Below the pieces are notes generated by a model that saw only the letters and a program-made list of their open reading frames with translations, had not been told where the DNA came from and made no database searches. From Nitrospirota bacterium (GTDB lineage: Bacteria; Nitrospirota; Thermodesulfovibrionia; Thermodesulfovibrionales; Magnetobacteriaceae): 64,000 nucleotides of DNA. Shown piece by piece: positions 62,978 through 64,000 of the stretch (its first letter is position 1; every line of letters starts with the position of its first letter). Location: the NCBI GenBank assembly GCA_015233015.1, contig JADFYO010000009.1, forward strand, positions 19,985 through 83,984. Reading direction: 5' to 3'. A program made the position numbers and the translations under genes.

Positions 62978-64000
62978 TTATTTCAGCAGTGCAAGCACAT
63001 TCTGTGGCTGAGTGTTTGCCTGAGACAATACCGAGATACCAGCCTGTTGTATTATCATAGCCTTTGTCAGGTTTGCCGTTTCTGCCGCGAAGTCGGCGTC
63101 CATAATTCTTGAACGGGCTGCCGTTGTCGTCTCTATAACATTGGAAAGACTGGTTACAGTGGCGTTAAATTCGTTCGACTTAGCACCCATCGATGCGTTC
63201 GCCTCGCCAACCTGGCTCAATGCCGCGTCTATTACCGATATAGCATCCATTGCACGCGACGCAAAATAGTTATTATGGCTGTCAGAGATCGCACCCGCCG
63301 TATCAGAAGAGGCATTTACAAGCAAAGAGGCATATCCGGTATATGGAATTGCTTTTGATGTGCCCCCGGATACGATATTACCGTTGTTATCAAAACTATT
63401 CGTGGCGCTTTTAACTACCGGCGAAGCCGATGAAGCCATCCATCTGCTGTCTCCCACACCTAACGTTCCCGTCGCTACCACAGATGTAGCAAGGTTTGAC
63501 GTGTGCAGGTCATACAGATACAGGTTCCCCGTCTTTTGGCTACCTTGTCTGGATGCAACGCCGCCCAAGTTGTCCACATTCATCGAGGCTATGCTGATAC
63601 TGACCTGAGAGTCGCTGGCATGATAACTAACTGCCAGGTTCGATTTGAATGTGCCGTCAAGGAGATTTCTGTTATTGAATGATGTCTGTGTGGCCATACG
63701 TCCAACATCCTCGACAAGCGAATTTATTTCCATCTGCATTGACCCTATGTCACTCGCACCGTACTGACCACTTGAGGCCTGTACCGCAAGCTCTCTCATT
63801 CTCTGCAAATCGCTTGTTATCTGGTTCAGCGAGCCGCCGGCCGTCTGCACCATAGATAAACCGTCGTTGGCGTTTCTTACCGCAACGGTAAGACCCCTTG
63901 TCTGAGAGTCCATCCTTGTCGCAATAGCCAAGCCCGCCGCGTCGTCTGCCGCCGAGTTGATCCTCAAACCGGATGACAACCTTTCCATCGCCTGCTTTAA
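62978..64000 (-). CDS. fliC: Flagellin (5' end beyond window)
   Basis: The frame is open to the window edge, and codons before the internal Met (LKQAMERLSSG) show that the true start lies about 30 residues further upstream. The conserved N-terminal D0/D1 (SSGLRINSAADDAAGLAIA) and C-terminal D1/D0 (AETANLTKAMIIQQAGISVLSQAN) flank a variable centre of about 130 residues. At about 375 residues in total this is a mid-sized flagellin. Followed by a hairpin and flaG. Confidence 0.95.
   Translation of the reverse strand, partial: LKQAMERLSSGLRINSAADDAAGLAIATRMDSQTRGLTVAVRNANDGLSMVQTAGGSLNQITSDLQRMRELAVQASSGQYGASDIGSMQMEINSLVEDVGRMATQTSFNNRNLLDGTFKSNLAVSYHASDSQVSISIASMNVDNLGGVASRQGSQKTGNLYLYDLHTSNLATSVVATGTLGVGDSRWMASSASPVVKSATNSFDNNGNIVSGGTSKAIPYTGYASLLVNASSDTAGAISDSHNNYFASRAMDAISVIDAALSQVGEANASMGAKSNEFNATVTSLSNVIETTTAARSRIMDADFAAETANLTKAMIIQQAGISVLSQANTQPQNVLALLK

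Noticed and set aside
1..64000. dsrAB, hicA, flgM, HyfH or tRNA genes
   Set aside because: Looked for because of their usual neighbours, but no frame or structure in the window supports them.

Overview
The window is a gene-dense chromosomal segment of moderate GC content from a flagellated, anaerobically respiring bacterium. The sulfite-reductase-associated membrane complex dsrMKJOP, further cytochrome c/FeS/NrfD modules, a hydrogenase-4-like membrane complex, many chemoreceptors and a sigma54-type promoter on the main flagellar operon together suggest a sulfur-metabolising Nitrospirota (Thermodesulfovibrio/Magnetobacterium-like) or deltaproteobacterial-type lineage. This placement is an inference from gene content; no database search was possible. 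No rRNA, tRNA or CRISPR array was seen.

Region 1 (1-8600): a 10-bp-period repeat array leads into an HTH-EIIA fusion regulator and six genes for a HyfBCEFGI-like complex related to complex I and group 4 hydrogenases. The large subunit has lost all four Ni-Fe cysteines while the small subunit keeps its FeS cysteines, so this is an energy-converting-hydrogenase-related (Ehr-like) complex and not a hydrogenase. A convergent atpZ-atpI pair follows without other ATP synthase genes.

Region 2 (9000-21130): a six-gene minus-strand operon of two consecutive cytochrome c - FeS - NrfD modules runs from a consensus sigma70 promoter that overlaps a Crp/Fnr-like dyad. Divergent from it are a two-CW protein, an RsbRD-N-like protein and dsrMKJOP. 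No dsrAB lies in the window.

Region 3 (21160-28420): four tandem chemoreceptors with near-identical signalling domains but different sensors, one carrying a c-type heme motif. An IS3-type transposase remnant and short repeats sit between two of them.

Region 4 (28440-32640): a small lipid/polyketide-type set: an active ketosynthase, a FabZ-like dehydratase and a ketosynthase-like protein without its catalytic Cys. It is split by a solitary hicB-like cassette flanked by 90-bp copies of the ketosynthase 3' end. A single-domain receiver follows.

Region 5 (32730-43890): a minus-strand operon cheW - STAND-like ATPase - TPR protein - glycerate 2-kinase, a divergent RND pump gene with no adaptor gene, and two tandem HD-GYP-like/PilZ-type proteins lacking the catalytic HD pair.

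Region 6 (43960-64000): a flagellar/chemotaxis operon behind a sigma54-type promoter: fliLMNOPQR, flhBA, flhF, flhG, fliA, a HEAT-repeat gene, cheR, two cheY-like genes, cheA and cheB. Convergent to it are fliS, fliD, flaG and a flagellin gene cut by the window end. Regions 3, 5 and 6 probably work together: receptors signal through CheW/CheA/CheY to FliM/FliN, with CheR and CheB adjusting receptor methylation.
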